Below are positions 17,653 through 26,355 of a stretch of 62,500 nucleotides of DNA, one piece after another (the stretch's first letter is position 1; every line of letters starts with the position of its first letter). The stretch lies in assembly GCF_025147765.1 (NCBI RefSeq), contig NZ_CP102265.1:1-62500 (forward strand), written 5' to 3'. A program made the position numbers and the translations under genes. The notes below the pieces were generated by a model. That model did no database searches and was not told where the DNA came from. It worked only from the letters and a program-made list of their open reading frames with translations. Source of the DNA: Blautia obeum ATCC 29174 (GTDB lineage: Bacteria > Bacillota > Clostridia > Lachnospirales > Lachnospiraceae).

Positions 17653-19140
17653 ATGGAAAAATTATACAGAAAATTAGAAGAATACAGCCGATCTGATTAT
17701 TATCCATTCCACATGCCGGGGCACAAAAGAAATCCCGCATCTGTCAGAGGGGAGTTCCCTCTTGAAAGAGATATCACTGAGATAGAAGGCTTTGATAATC
17801 TCCATCATCCGGAAGACCTTCTTCTGGAGGCACAACAGAATGTGGCGAAACTGTATGGGACCAGGGAGAGCTTTTACAGTGTTAATGGAAGTACCGCAGC
17901 ACTTCTTGCGGCAATCTCAGCGGCGGTTCCGAGGAATGGACAGATCCTTGTTGCAAGAAACTGCCACAAAGCAGTGTATCATGCCATCTATCTTAGAAAT
18001 TTGAAACCTGCCTATATTTATCCACAGATGGACAGTGAGTGGTGGATAAACGGCGGAATTTTTCCGGACAAAGTGGAAAGATGTCTGGCTGAGAATCCGG
18101 AGATACAGGCGGTACTGATCACTTCACCTACGTATGACGGTGTTGTCTCAGATGTAAAAGAGATTGCAGAGATCGCACATAAATATGGAGTGCCGCTGAT
18201 CGTAGATGAAGCACATGGAGCACATTTTCATTTTTCAAATTATTTTCCGGCTTCGGCAGCAGAACTTGGGGCAGATCTCGTGATCCAGAGTTTTCACAAG
18301 ACACTGCCGGCCATGACACAGACTGCCGTACTTCATAACTGTAGCGACCGCGTTGACAGCAGGCTGATCCGCAGATTTATGGGAATCTATCAAACCAGCA
18401 GCCCGTCGTATATTCTGATGGCAAGTATCGATGCCTGTATGGATACGATGGCAGCAGAAGGAAAACAGATGTTCCGTGATTTCACCAGAATACTGGAACA
18501 GACAAGAAAGAGACTTTCCGTGTGCAAATATATCCGCCTGGTAGATCCGGTCAAAGGAAAGAATGGAGTCTTCGATTATGACCGTTCCAAACTGGTCTTT
18601 TCTACCAGAGCTTCTTTACTGTCAGGAAGTGACCTGTATCATATCCTTCTTGACCGCTACCATATTCAGATGGAAATGGAGTCCGAAAATTATGTGCTCG
18701 CTATTGCATCAGTAGGAGACCGTGAAGAAGGTTTTGAGCGATTGTGTCAGGCAATCGAAGAACTGGATCAGGAACAGGCAGACCTGATAAAAGCAGGAAT
18801 ACCGGCAGAAGAAAATAAAAAACTGGACACCAGATCCATGCATTTTGTACTGACGCAGATGATGTCTATGGCAGATGCCATGGAAGCACCGACAGAAAAA
18901 TGTCCGCTGGAAGAAAGCATCGGCAGAATTTCAGCAGAATTTGCTTATCTGTATCCACCGGGAATTCCGCTGATCACTCCGGGAGAACAGATTACTGGAC
19001 AATTTATCCGTAATATGAGAATATACATGGATAAGGGGTTATATCTGCAGGGACTGGAAGACTATACAAATAAGACGATCCTTGTGGTAGAACAACAGCC
19101 CCAGAGTACAAAGGAGCAAGACGAAGAAATTCATGGGTAA
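17653..19140 (+). CDS. PLP-dependent Orn/Lys/Arg decarboxylase
   Basis: 495 residues of the fold-type I basic amino-acid decarboxylase family, B. subtilis SpeA/YaaO type. The cofactor lysine is in QSFHKTLPAMTQ at residue 216. SVNGSTAALLAAI and VDEAHGAHF are other cofactor-pocket motifs. The C-terminal domain has YPPGIPLITPGE. It should decarboxylate lysine, arginine or ornithine, giving a polyamine or its precursor; which substrate cannot be decided by eye. In Firmicutes this gene is typically followed by a kinase gene and holB, as here. Its end overlaps the next gene by 8 bases. Confidence 0.92.
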   Translation: MEKLYRKLEEYSRSDYYPFHMPGHKRNPASVRGEFPLERDITEIEGFDNLHHPEDLLLEAQQNVAKLYGTRESFYSVNGSTAALLAAISAAVPRNGQILVARNCHKAVYHAIYLRNLKPAYIYPQMDSEWWINGGIFPDKVERCLAENPEIQAVLITSPTYDGVVSDVKEIAEIAHKYGVPLIVDEAHGAHFHFSNYFPASAAELGADLVIQSFHKTLPAMTQTAVLHNCSDRVDSRLIRRFMGIYQTSSPSYILMASIDACMDTMAAEGKQMFRDFTRILEQTRKRLSVCKYIRLVDPVKGKNGVFDYDRSKLVFSTRASLLSGSDLYHILLDRYHIQMEMESENYVLAIASVGDREEGFERLCQAIEELDQEQADLIKAGIPAEENKKLDTRSMHFVLTQMMSMADAMEAPTEKCPLEESIGRISAEFAYLYPPGIPLITPGEQITGQFIRNMRIYMDKGLYLQGLEDYTNKTILVVEQQPQSTKEQDEEIHG

Positions 19141-19720
19141 GATTTTTTATATTATGGGTAAAAGTGCCTCTGGAAAAGATAAAATATATTCCAGACTGGC
19201 CGGTAATAAAGAACTGAATCTGAAAAAACTGGTCCTGTATACAACAAGACCGATACGTGACGGAGAAAAAGATGGTGTACAGTATTATTTTACAGACGAG
19301 CGCAGACTGCAGGAGTTTGAGACAGCGGGAAAGGTAATCGAATCCCGTGCCTACAATACCGTTTATGGAATATGGACTTATTTTACAGCGGACGACGGAC
19401 AGATTGACCTTAAGAACGGAAATTATCTTGGAATCGGTACGTTAGAGTCTTTTCAGAAGATGAAATGTTATTACGGAAAAGAATCCGTCATACCTGTTTA
19501 TATTGAAGTAGAAGATGGAGAACGTCTGATCCGTGCAATCCGAAGAGAGCAGGAACAGGAAACACCAAAGTATAAAGAACTTTGCAGACGTTTTCTTGCG
19601 GATGAGGAGGATTTTTCCGAAGAGAAAATAAAGGAAGCAGAAATACAGAAGCGATTTGTTAATGATGATTTGGATTTATGTGTCAAAAATATTATAAAAT
19701 ATATAAATTCCATGTCATAG
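19133..19720 (+). CDS. Guanylate kinase-like protein
   Basis: 195 residues. The P-loop is GKSASGKD near residues 9-16. Then LYTTRPIRDGEKDGVQYYF matches the GMP-binding TTRPxRxGExxGxxYxF of guanylate kinase. The middle part (WTYFTADDGQIDLKNGNY) is less like standard Gmk, and the usual G-rich P-loop differs, so this may be a divergent paralogue and not the main GMP kinase. It overlaps the decarboxylase gene by 8 bases and is probably translated together with it. A new promoter follows before holB. Confidence 0.8.
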   Translation: MGKIFYIMGKSASGKDKIYSRLAGNKELNLKKLVLYTTRPIRDGEKDGVQYYFTDERRLQEFETAGKVIESRAYNTVYGIWTYFTADDGQIDLKNGNYLGIGTLESFQKMKCYYGKESVIPVYIEVEDGERLIRAIRREQEQETPKYKELCRRFLADEEDFSEEKIKEAEIQKRFVNDDLDLCVKNIIKYINSMS

Positions 19721-19732
19721 TTAAAAATAGTT

Positions 19733-19760
19733 TTGAATGGCTAATAAAGTATGGTATAAT
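19733..19760 (+). promoter_or_regulatory. Promoter of the holB operon
   Basis: -35-like TTGAAT (19733-19738) and -10 TATAAT (19755-19760) with a 16-base spacer. holB, ricT, the tRNA methyltransferase and rsmI follow with short gaps, so one transcript is likely. Confidence 0.55.
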
Positions 19761-19818
19761 GACTCTATAGCGAACAAAGATTCGTATATGAAACTATAAA
19801 CAAGAGAGGTGATTCTGA

Positions 19819-20808
19819 ATGGTCAGTTTCAATAATATTATCGGACACGAGGAAATTATCCGGCATCTCCAAAATGCCATGAAGACGGGAAAAGTTTCCC
19901 ATTCATATATTTTTACAGGCAGACCCGGATCCGGCAAGAAGCTTCTTGCAACCACATATGCGATGACACTGCAGTGTGAAGCCGGTGGAACAGAGCCATG
20001 TCAGAAATGTGACTCCTGTAAGAAGGCATTGGGCAAGAATCATCCGGACATCATTATGGTCAATCATGAGAAACCTGGTACAATCTCTATTGATGAGATC
20101 CGGGAACAGGTGATTCACGATGTTGCGATTAAGCCATACAGCAGTCCGCACAAGATTTACATTATTCCTGATGCGGAGATGATGACGGTACAGGCACAGA
20201 ATGCTCTTCTCAAAACAATAGAAGAACCACCGGAATATGCAGTGATCATGCTGCTGACCAGCAATGTGGATGCACTTCTGCCGACGATCCAGTCCAGATG
20301 TGTGCGTCTGGATCTGAAGGTGGTTGATGACAGCCTTGTTAAGAAATACCTGATGGAACGGCTTCATGTGCCGGATTATCAGGCAGAGATAGATGCTTCC
20401 TTTGCACAGGGAAGTATTGGCAGAGCCAAAGAAGCTGCTACATCAGAAGAGTTTTCCAGAATGACGGAGAAAGCCCTGAAGATTCTCAAGTATGTAAATA
20501 CGATGGAAGTATATGAACTGTCCGATGAGATCAAGGCACTTTCTGATGAAAAGCAGAATATCAGTGATTATCTGGATATTTTCCAGTTCTGGTTCAGGGA
20601 TGTTCTTATGTTTAAGGCAACTCAGGAGGTTGACAACCTGGTATTTAAACAAGAAATCAATTATATAAAGGAACAGGCGAGCCAGCGTTCCTATGAGAAC
20701 CTGGAAAAGATTCTGGAAGCACTGGAAAAAACAAAAGTAAGGCTTCGTGCAAACGTTAATTTTGAACTTGCACTTGAACTTCTGTTCCTGACGATCAGGG
20801 AGAGATAG
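19819..20808 (+). CDS. holB: DNA polymerase III delta-prime subunit
   Basis: Clamp-loader subunit of the replicative polymerase. 329 residues. The N-terminal AAA+ domain has FNNIIGHEEIIRHL, then GRPGSGKK, where the residue after the P-loop lysine is Lys and not Thr/Ser, a change compatible with the non-hydrolysing role of delta-prime. A four-cysteine zinc cluster follows (CEAGGTEPCQKCDSC). SRCVRLDL carries the region of the SRC arginine finger. The stop is one base before ricT. Confidence 0.93.
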   Translation: MVSFNNIIGHEEIIRHLQNAMKTGKVSHSYIFTGRPGSGKKLLATTYAMTLQCEAGGTEPCQKCDSCKKALGKNHPDIIMVNHEKPGTISIDEIREQVIHDVAIKPYSSPHKIYIIPDAEMMTVQAQNALLKTIEEPPEYAVIMLLTSNVDALLPTIQSRCVRLDLKVVDDSLVKKYLMERLHVPDYQAEIDASFAQGSIGRAKEAATSEEFSRMTEKALKILKYVNTMEVYELSDEIKALSDEKQNISDYLDIFQFWFRDVLMFKATQEVDNLVFKQEINYIKEQASQRSYENLEKILEALEKTKVRLRANVNFELALELLFLTIRER

Positions 20809-20809
20809 A

Positions 20810-21670
20810 ATGACAAAAATTGTTGGTATAAGATTCAGAAATGTCGGAAAGATTTATTATTTTGATCCGAAAAACTACAAAATGAAGATCGGTGATCATG
20901 TGATCGTAGAGACTGCCCGCGGTGTGGAGTTCGGACGAGTTGTACTCGGACCGAAAGAAGTGAGTGAGGATGAGGTGGTCCATCCGCTGAAAGAAGTCCT
21001 TCGCGTTGCCACACAGGCAGATGAGGACAGGGAGAAACAGAACCGCCTGAAAGAAAAAGATGCATTTAAAATCTGCCAGAAAAAAATCCGCGAACATGGT
21101 CTGGAAATGAAACTGATCGATGCGGAGTATACATTTGACAATAACAAAGTGCTGTTTTATTTTACGGCAGATGGAAGAATTGATTTCCGTCAGCTGGTCA
21201 AGGACCTGGCAGCTATCTTTAAGACAAGAATCGAACTTCGCCAGATCGGAGTAAGAGATGAGACTAAGATTCTTGGGGGAATCGGCATCTGCGGCAGACA
21301 GCTTTGCTGTCACACCTATCTTTCCGAGTTTGCACCTGTGTCTATCAAGATGGCAAAAGAGCAGAATCTGTCACTGAACCAGACCAAGATTTCCGGTGTC
21401 TGCGGCAGATTGATGTGTTGTCTCAAGAATGAGCAGGAAACCTACGAAGCACTGAACAAGAGCCTTCCAGGAACCGGAGATACGGTTACTCTTCCGGATG
21501 GATTACAGGGAATCGTACACAGTGTAAATGTTCTCAGACAGAGAGTCAAAGTAATCGTGGAAGTCAATGATGAAAAGGAGATTCAGGAATATCCGGTAGG
21601 AGAACTGAAATTCCGGTCACGCAAGAAAAAAGCAAAGAACACTGACAAAGAAACAAGGGACATTGAGTAA
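20810..21670 (+). CDS. ricT: PSP1-domain protein RicT (YaaT)
   Basis: 286 residues with the PSP1 domain at about 50-150 and the cysteine clusters of the family: GICGRQLCC and GVCGRLMCC. In B. subtilis RicT works with RicA and RicF in a complex, reported to carry iron-sulfur clusters, that promotes RNase Y-dependent mRNA maturation and affects sporulation. These roles are transferred from that system. Its place after holB and before a tRNA methyltransferase and rsmI is conserved in Firmicutes. Confidence 0.93.
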   Translation: MTKIVGIRFRNVGKIYYFDPKNYKMKIGDHVIVETARGVEFGRVVLGPKEVSEDEVVHPLKEVLRVATQADEDREKQNRLKEKDAFKICQKKIREHGLEMKLIDAEYTFDNNKVLFYFTADGRIDFRQLVKDLAAIFKTRIELRQIGVRDETKILGGIGICGRQLCCHTYLSEFAPVSIKMAKEQNLSLNQTKISGVCGRLMCCLKNEQETYEALNKSLPGTGDTVTLPDGLQGIVHSVNVLRQRVKVIVEVNDEKEIQEYPVGELKFRSRKKKAKNTDKETRDIE

Positions 21671-21692
21671 AAAGAAGGAGATTCTAAATCCC

Positions 21693-22445
21693 ATGGAAAA
21701 AAATCCGCAGAATGATCTGGTATATCCGGGAGAACGGGTTGATGATCTTCAGAATGGTTTGTATGTGATACAGAATCCGGAAAAGTTCTGCTTCGGAATG
21801 GACGCAGTTCTGTTATCTGGATTTGCAGATATCCGACAGAATGAAAAGGTTCTGGATATGGGAACCGGAACGGGAATCATTCCTTTTCTGCTGAAAGCCA
21901 AAGACAAGGGTTCACATCTGACAGGACTTGAGATCCAGGAAGAATGTGCAGATATGGCGAGACGAAGCGTATCGTACAATCATCTGGAAGCTGATATTGA
22001 TATCGTATGCGGAGACATAAAGGAAGCTGCTGAAATTTTTGGAGCAGCTTCTTTTCATGCAGTGACAAGCAATCCGCCCTATATGATCGGACAGCATGGT
22101 CTGCAGAACCCATACATGGCAAAAGCAATTGCAAGACATGAGATTCTCTGTACACTGGAAGATGTAGTGAGCCAGGCAGCAGCAGTGCTGAAAGACAGAG
22201 GACGTTTTTATATGGTCCACAGACCTTTCCGTCTGGCAGAAATCTTTCAGGTTCTCATGAAATATAAACTGGAACCCAAGAGAATGCAGCTGGTGTACCC
22301 GTACATAGATCGTGAACCCAATATGGTTCTGATCGAAGCACGAAAAGGTGGAAATTCCAGAATAACGGTGGAGCGACCATTGATCGTCTATGAGAAACCA
22401 GGTGTTTATACCAGTGATATTCTTGAAATATACGGAAGAGTATAA
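21693..22445 (+). CDS. tRNA1(Val) (adenine(37)-N6)-methyltransferase-like protein
   Basis: About 250 residues. The SAM-binding fold shows VLDMGTGTGIIPFLL and the N6-adenine catalytic motif SNPPYMIG. The N-terminal substrate segment is typical of the TrmN6/YabB group, which modifies adenine next to the tRNA anticodon. An in-frame TTG at 21663 would overlap the ricT end. The ATG at 21693 has a purine-rich AAGAAGGAG upstream, though 12 bases away, so the start is not certain. It belongs to the holB-ricT-rsmI run. Confidence 0.88.
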   Translation: MEKNPQNDLVYPGERVDDLQNGLYVIQNPEKFCFGMDAVLLSGFADIRQNEKVLDMGTGTGIIPFLLKAKDKGSHLTGLEIQEECADMARRSVSYNHLEADIDIVCGDIKEAAEIFGAASFHAVTSNPPYMIGQHGLQNPYMAKAIARHEILCTLEDVVSQAAAVLKDRGRFYMVHRPFRLAEIFQVLMKYKLEPKRMQLVYPYIDREPNMVLIEARKGGNSRITVERPLIVYEKPGVYTSDILEIYGRV

Positions 22446-22481
22446 AAGAATCAAATAATCTGAGAGAAAGGGGATTCCCGG

Positions 22482-23321
22482 ATGAGTGGAAAATTATATC
22501 TTTGTGCAACCCCAATCGGAAATCTGGAAGATATTACACTTCGAGTACTCCGCACATTGAAGGAAGTGGATCTGATCGCGGCAGAAGATACCCGAAACAG
22601 TATTAAACTGCTGAATCATTTTGAAATCAAAACACCGATGACCAGTTATCACGAATATAACAAGATTGAAAAAGCATATACACTGATCGAGAAGATGCAG
22701 AACGGTATGAATATCGCACTGATCACGGATGCGGGCACACCGGGAATTTCGGATCCGGGTGAAGAACTGGCTGCGATGTGTTATGAGGCCGGAATCGAAG
22801 TAACATCCCTTCCGGGTCCGGCAGCATGCATTACCGCGCTTACATTATCAGGACTTCCTACCAGACGGTTTGCTTTTGAAGCATTTCTTCCGATGGACAA
22901 AAAAGAGCGCAAAGAAGTTCTGGAAGAGCTTGTCAATGAGACCCGGACGATCATTTTGTATGAGGCTCCGCATAAACTGGTCAGGACACTGCGTGATCTG
23001 AGGGAAACACTTGGAAACCGCAGAATGACACTTTGCAGAGAACTGACAAAGAAACATGAGACAGCCTTTCATTCCACAATTGATGATCTGATCACACATT
23101 ATGAGAAAGAAAAACCGCTCGGAGAATGTGTGCTGGTCATCGAGGGCAAAAGCCGTCAGGAACTGAAAGAAGAAGCAGCTGCCTCGTGGGAAGAGATTTC
23201 CATAGAAGAGCATATGGAAATCTATGAAAAACAGGGAATGTCCAGAAAAGATGCCATGAAACAGGTCGCGAAAGACCGCGGTGTATCAAAAAGAGACATA
23301 TATAGCTATTTGATGAAATAG
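22482..23321 (+). CDS. rsmI: 16S rRNA (cytidine 1402-2'-O)-methyltransferase RsmI
   Basis: 279 residues. The family start LYLCATPIGNLEDITLRVLRTL, then EDTRNS, the TDAGTPGISDPG loop that binds SAM, and SLPGPAACITAL all match the tetrapyrrole-methylase fold of RsmI. The C-terminal extension contains KDAMKQVAKDRGVSKRDIY, a small helix-turn-helix-like end common in RsmI. It methylates the ribose of C1402 in the decoding centre. A strong terminator follows and the accessory patch starts there. Confidence 0.95.
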   Translation: MSGKLYLCATPIGNLEDITLRVLRTLKEVDLIAAEDTRNSIKLLNHFEIKTPMTSYHEYNKIEKAYTLIEKMQNGMNIALITDAGTPGISDPGEELAAMCYEAGIEVTSLPGPAACITALTLSGLPTRRFAFEAFLPMDKKERKEVLEELVNETRTIILYEAPHKLVRTLRDLRETLGNRRMTLCRELTKKHETAFHSTIDDLITHYEKEKPLGECVLVIEGKSRQELKEEAAASWEEISIEEHMEIYEKQGMSRKDAMKQVAKDRGVSKRDIYSYLMK

Positions 23322-23330
23322 AGATGCAAT

Positions 23331-23384
23331 AAAGATGCCCACCAGCGAATTTGAGAAGAAAATTCACCGGTGGGCATCTTTGAT
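23331..23384 (+). terminator. Terminator after rsmI
   Basis: AAAGATGCCCACC (23331-23343) pairs perfectly with GGTGGGCATCTTT (23369-23381), with an inner GAATTT/AAATTC stem. The T-rich tail is short but adequate. Confidence 0.8.
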
Positions 23385-23401
23385 TTGTTGTTTTGGGAGC
23401 T

Positions 23402-24142
23402 ACAGATGCCTGGTCAGGGTCGGAAGCATCTGCAACTTGCTGGAATTGGATTTGCAGATGCCTGGTCAGGTTTGGAAGCATCTGCAATTTGTTGGATATG
23501 AATTTGCAGATACATATCCTGGGGTCGGAAGCATCTGCAACTTGTTGGAATTGGATTTGCAGATGCCTGGTCGGGGTAGTAAGCATCTGCAATTTGCTGG
23601 AATTGGATTTGTAGATGCCTGGTCGGGGTCGGAAGCATCTGCAACTTGCTGGAATTGGAGCTGCAGATGCCTGGCCGGGGTTGGAAGCATCTGCAATTTG
23701 CTGGAATTGGATTTGCAGATGCCTGGTCGGGGTCGGAAGCATCTGCAATTTGTTGGATATGAATTTGCAGATACATATCCTGGGGTCGGAATCATCTGCA
23801 ACTTGCTGGAATTGGATTTGTAGATGCCTGGTCAGGGTCGGAATCATCTGCAACTTGCTGGAATTGGATTTGCAGATGCCTGGTTGGGGTTGGAATCATC
23901 TGCAACTTGCTGGAATTGGATTTGCAGATGCCTGGCCAGGGTTGGAAGCATCTGCAACTTGCTGAAATTGGAGCTGCAGATGCCTGATCAGGGTTGGAAT
24001 CATCTGCAATTTGTTGGATATGAATTTGCAGATACATATCCTGGGGTCGGAAGCATCTGCAACTTGCTGGAATTGGATTTGCAGATGCCTGGTCAGGGTT
24101 GGAAGCATCTGCAACTTGTTGGAATTGGATTTGCAGATGCCT
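23402..24142. repeat. Tandem array of 14 full hairpin units of 52/53 bp plus a partial unit
   Basis: Units begin at 23402, 23454, 23506, 23559, 23611, 23663, 23715, 23767, 23820, 23872, 23924, 23976, 24028 and 24081, with a partial one at 24133. A unit reads GCAGATGC, about 16 bases, GCATCTGC, then about 20 bases (AACTTGCTGGAATTGGATTT) to the next. The two 8-base arms are complementary, so each unit can fold, and each arm can also pair with its outer neighbour. Units 3, 8 and 13 are a 53-bp variant with GCAGATACATATCC; the unit before each ends in GGATATG, which pairs with CATATCC. Some units have TCATCTGC instead of GCATCTGC. The region is open in several frames on both strands, but a 52-bp period shifts frame at each unit, so a protein is unlikely. 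It ends before a terminator. Origin unknown. Confidence 0.93.
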
Positions 24143-24162
24143 ATTACCAAGTTGATATTAAG

Positions 24163-24196
24163 AATCCTACAACAATTGAGGTGGGATTGTTTTTTT
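24163..24196 (+). terminator. Terminator closing the tandem array
   Basis: AATCCTAC (24163-24170) pairs with GTGGGATT (24181-24188), one G-U pair, loop of ten, followed by a T tract. A terminator here suggests that the array is transcribed in the + direction. Confidence 0.75.
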
Positions 24197-24312
24197 ATGT
24201 CGAAAAAGAGCAAAATGTTCTTGTAGATAAATAGAGCATATTGTGCTAAAATATAACAAAGCATCACATTTCTTTTTGTTCTTTACAGAAAACTGTATCT
24301 TATTATCTTTGG

Positions 24313-24702
24313 CCGTTCGGTCGTAACAGAGAAATCAACCGTTTTCACACAGATCTGCGGGAAGTACTGTTGTATATCAAATATTCGAAGGAAAAAGAAA
24401 AACTGGTTGACCTGATCCAAACCGATGACGGATTTCAGAACATGAAGACAGAAACGGTAGTCATGCTGAATACACTTACTAACTCAAAACTGAAATTCAA
24501 TGAAGAAAAGGAGGAAACAAGTATGTGTCTTGCAATTGATGAATTACGGGAGGAAGCAAAACAGGAGGGAATTGAATTTGGACGAAGAGAGTTGATTGAG
24601 AAAATGCTTATGAATCATGAAACTATGGACAAGATAAAAGAGTATACCGGTTATACTCAGGAAAAAATAGATGAGATAGCAAAGGAATTATCTGCTAGAT
24701 AG
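24313..24702 (+). pseudogene. Truncated Rpn-family (PD-(D/E)XK nuclease) gene, C-terminal part only
   Basis: In-frame sequence from about 24313 encodes EINRFHTDLREVLLYIKYSK and continues to the stop at 24702. It resembles the C-terminal third of Rpn/transposase_31-type proteins, where a segment like FRTDLRxxxxxxxxxKDK precedes a helical tail with EEAKQEGIEFGRREL. The N-terminal nuclease domain is absent and the terminator of the tandem array lies where it would be. The remnant opens with a TTG at 24370 at best. Such genes are mobile and repeat-rich in gut Firmicutes, so this is probably a decayed copy. The family call was made by eye. Confidence 0.65.
24523..24702 (+). CDS. Small protein from an internal start in the Rpn remnant
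   Basis: A 59-residue frame with a near-perfect ribosome-binding site AAAAGGAGG (24506-24514) eight bases before the ATG, much better than any start of the longer remnant. The product begins MCLAIDELREEAKQEGIEFG and is highly charged and helical. In E. coli, small proteins made from internal starts in rpn genes block the full-length toxin. The same layout here suggests a surviving antitoxin-like product. This is inference; expression is untested and the toxin half is gone. Confidence 0.5.
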   Translation: MCLAIDELREEAKQEGIEFGRRELIEKMLMNHETMDKIKEYTGYTQEKIDEIAKELSAR

Positions 24703-24713
24703 AGCTTAAAAGA

Positions 24714-24756
24714 CTGTTGTTATTAGCGGATTGAATAATAATAACAGCCTTTTTTT
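24714..24756 (+). terminator. Terminator after the Rpn remnant
   Basis: CTGTTGTTATTA (24714-24725) pairs with TAATAATAACAG (24736-24747), followed by seven T residues. Confidence 0.88.
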
Positions 24757-24869
24757 GTGTATTTTGGTGGTAGAACTTTAACGTATTGAATGATATGCTA
24801 AATAAGGATAAGTCTAATCAAAATGAAAAGACAAGAAACAGAACACGATATCTGTTGAAGGAGAAAAGT

Positions 24870-26066
24870 ATGAAAAATATACTGAAAGTTCGAATGTTAG
24901 GTGGATTTACACTTGAATATAAAGGAAAAGAACTGGTCCTGGACCGTAACAATGTATCAAAGACCACACAGCTGTTTCAGTTATTACTTCTACACACACA
25001 GGATGGAGGAATCTCCAAAGTAGCACTCATCGATGCCCTGTATGGCCGAAGCGATGTCGAAAATAAAAACGGCAGCCTCAACAACACAATATTCAGGCTC
25101 CGAAAGCAGCTCACCGCAGCGGGGCTTCCGGAAAGCAGTTACATCAATATAAATGGTGGAATGTGTACCTGGGACCCGGATATCGAAACTTCAGTAGACG
25201 TATGCGACTTCAAGCAGACGATCGAATCAGCACGTCACGAAAAATCCCAAAAGACCAAAATGGAAATCTACGCCAAAGCATGGAAACTCTATACCGGAGA
25301 ATTCCTCCCGGATATGATGGGCGAGGACTGGGCGGCAGTCGAAAACATCGCATGTCGAGATATGTATTTCGACTGTGTCGAAGAACTGTGCCACTACCTG
25401 AAAACCGAAGAAAAATTCGAAGAACTCTACCGTGTTGCACACAGCGCAGCCGAAATCTATCCATTCTACGACTGGCAGATATGGGAAATCGACAGCCTCA
25501 TCGGAATGTCCCGCTACAAAGACGGCCTCGATGTCTACAAAAGAACAACCAAGCTGATGTTCGAAGAACTCGGCCTGTCACCATCCGCCGGAATGCTCGA
25601 GCGATTCAAACTCATGGGAGAGCGAACCTCACAGGCAGCAGGCGCAATCGAAGACATCAAGTACCGCCTCCGCGAAAAAGAATCCATCGAAGGCGCTTAC
25701 TACTGCACCTATCCAAGCTTTGTGGACGTTTACCACGTGTTCGGCCGCATGATGGAACGAACCGGCATGTCCGTATTCCTGATGCTCTGCACCCTGAACT
25801 TTATAAATATCGAGACAGACGACGAAAATCAGAAATACTATTCAGAACTTCTCCGCGAGTCCATTCAGAAAGCAGTCCGTAAAGGCGATTTTTACACCCG
25901 ATACAACATCCAGCAGTATCTCGTAATGCTGATAGGGATAACCCAGGAAAACTGCACACTCGTATCAAAACGAATCAACAAAGAATTCAACAAAAGACTC
26001 ACCCGCCGCAAGAACGTATCAATCGACTACTACGTTGCTTCACTCGGTGAGGTCTGCAACGACTAA
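24870..26066 (+). CDS. SARP/BTAD-type transcriptional activator
   Basis: About 398 residues, starting at the ATG behind AAGGAGAAAAG; an upstream in-frame start at 24786 has no ribosome-binding site. Residues about 1-95 form an OmpR-like winged helix (LKVRMLGGFTLEYKGKEL, then NGSLNNTIFRLRKQLTAAGL). Residues about 100-250 form the helical bacterial transcriptional-activation domain (YTGEFLPDMMGEDWA, YPFYDWQIWEIDSLI, LGLSPSAGMLERF). The last part is unassigned. SARPs are best known from Streptomyces antibiotic clusters. Here the gene heads a pilus island, and the two later promoters carry phased direct repeats of the kind SARPs bind. Codon use is C-richer than in the neighbouring housekeeping genes. 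A strong terminator follows. Confidence 0.85.
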   Translation: MKNILKVRMLGGFTLEYKGKELVLDRNNVSKTTQLFQLLLLHTQDGGISKVALIDALYGRSDVENKNGSLNNTIFRLRKQLTAAGLPESSYININGGMCTWDPDIETSVDVCDFKQTIESARHEKSQKTKMEIYAKAWKLYTGEFLPDMMGEDWAAVENIACRDMYFDCVEELCHYLKTEEKFEELYRVAHSAAEIYPFYDWQIWEIDSLIGMSRYKDGLDVYKRTTKLMFEELGLSPSAGMLERFKLMGERTSQAAGAIEDIKYRLREKESIEGAYYCTYPSFVDVYHVFGRMMERTGMSVFLMLCTLNFINIETDDENQKYYSELLRESIQKAVRKGDFYTRYNIQQYLVMLIGITQENCTLVSKRINKEFNKRLTRRKNVSIDYYVASLGEVCND

Positions 26067-26109
26067 AACAAACAACATTAATAATTAATATAGAAGTAAA
26101 ACTATTCAG

Positions 26110-26135
26110 CCCGGAGATCCCCTCCGGGTTTTTTT
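26110..26135 (+). terminator. Terminator after the SARP gene
   Basis: CCCGGAG (26110-26116) pairs with CTCCGGG (26122-26128), then seven T residues. Confidence 0.92.
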
Positions 26136-26193
26136 GCGCCCGGAAATCTCCCGTCCCCCCAAATCTCAGCCCCCCTCGCAAATTATCAGAAAC

Positions 26194-26270
26194 ATTGTCG
26201 AAAAAATATGAAAAAATGTTCAAAAAGCAGAATCACGAAATAGTTGAAGAAATAACCCCGATGCTATAAT
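26194..26270 (+). promoter_or_regulatory. Promoter A of the pilus island (before the small-protein pair)
   Basis: ATTGTC at 26194, AAAATGTT at 26213-26220, a direct repeat TCACGAAATAGT (26233-26244) then TGAAGAAATAA (26245-26255), and -10 TATAAT at 26265-26270. No good -35 is present. The second repeat starts exactly 20 bases before the -10, and the same arrangement recurs at 26953-27028. This points to an activator bound over the -35 region. Confidence 0.65.
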
Positions 26271-26355
26271 AAAAATACTCTGAAATAAGTGCGTGTTATC
26301 GTGTGGTTAAAAACAAAAATACCGTGGTCGGATCTTGACGGAGGATACAGAACAG

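Noticed and set aside
23402..24142. CRISPR array
   Set aside because: The 52/53-bp units are similar over their whole length with no unique spacers, and no cas genes are nearby.
23137..24267. Repeat-containing proteins on both strands across the tandem array
   Set aside because: Long open frames exist in several frames on both strands only because the repeat lacks stops. The 52-bp period changes frame at each unit, there are no ribosome-binding sites, and one frame overlaps rsmI.
25163..25882. An Arg-rich 239-codon frame within the SARP gene
   Set aside because: Same strand, shifted frame of a strongly supported gene; the composition (Arg/His/Pro-rich) is an artefact of its C-rich codons.
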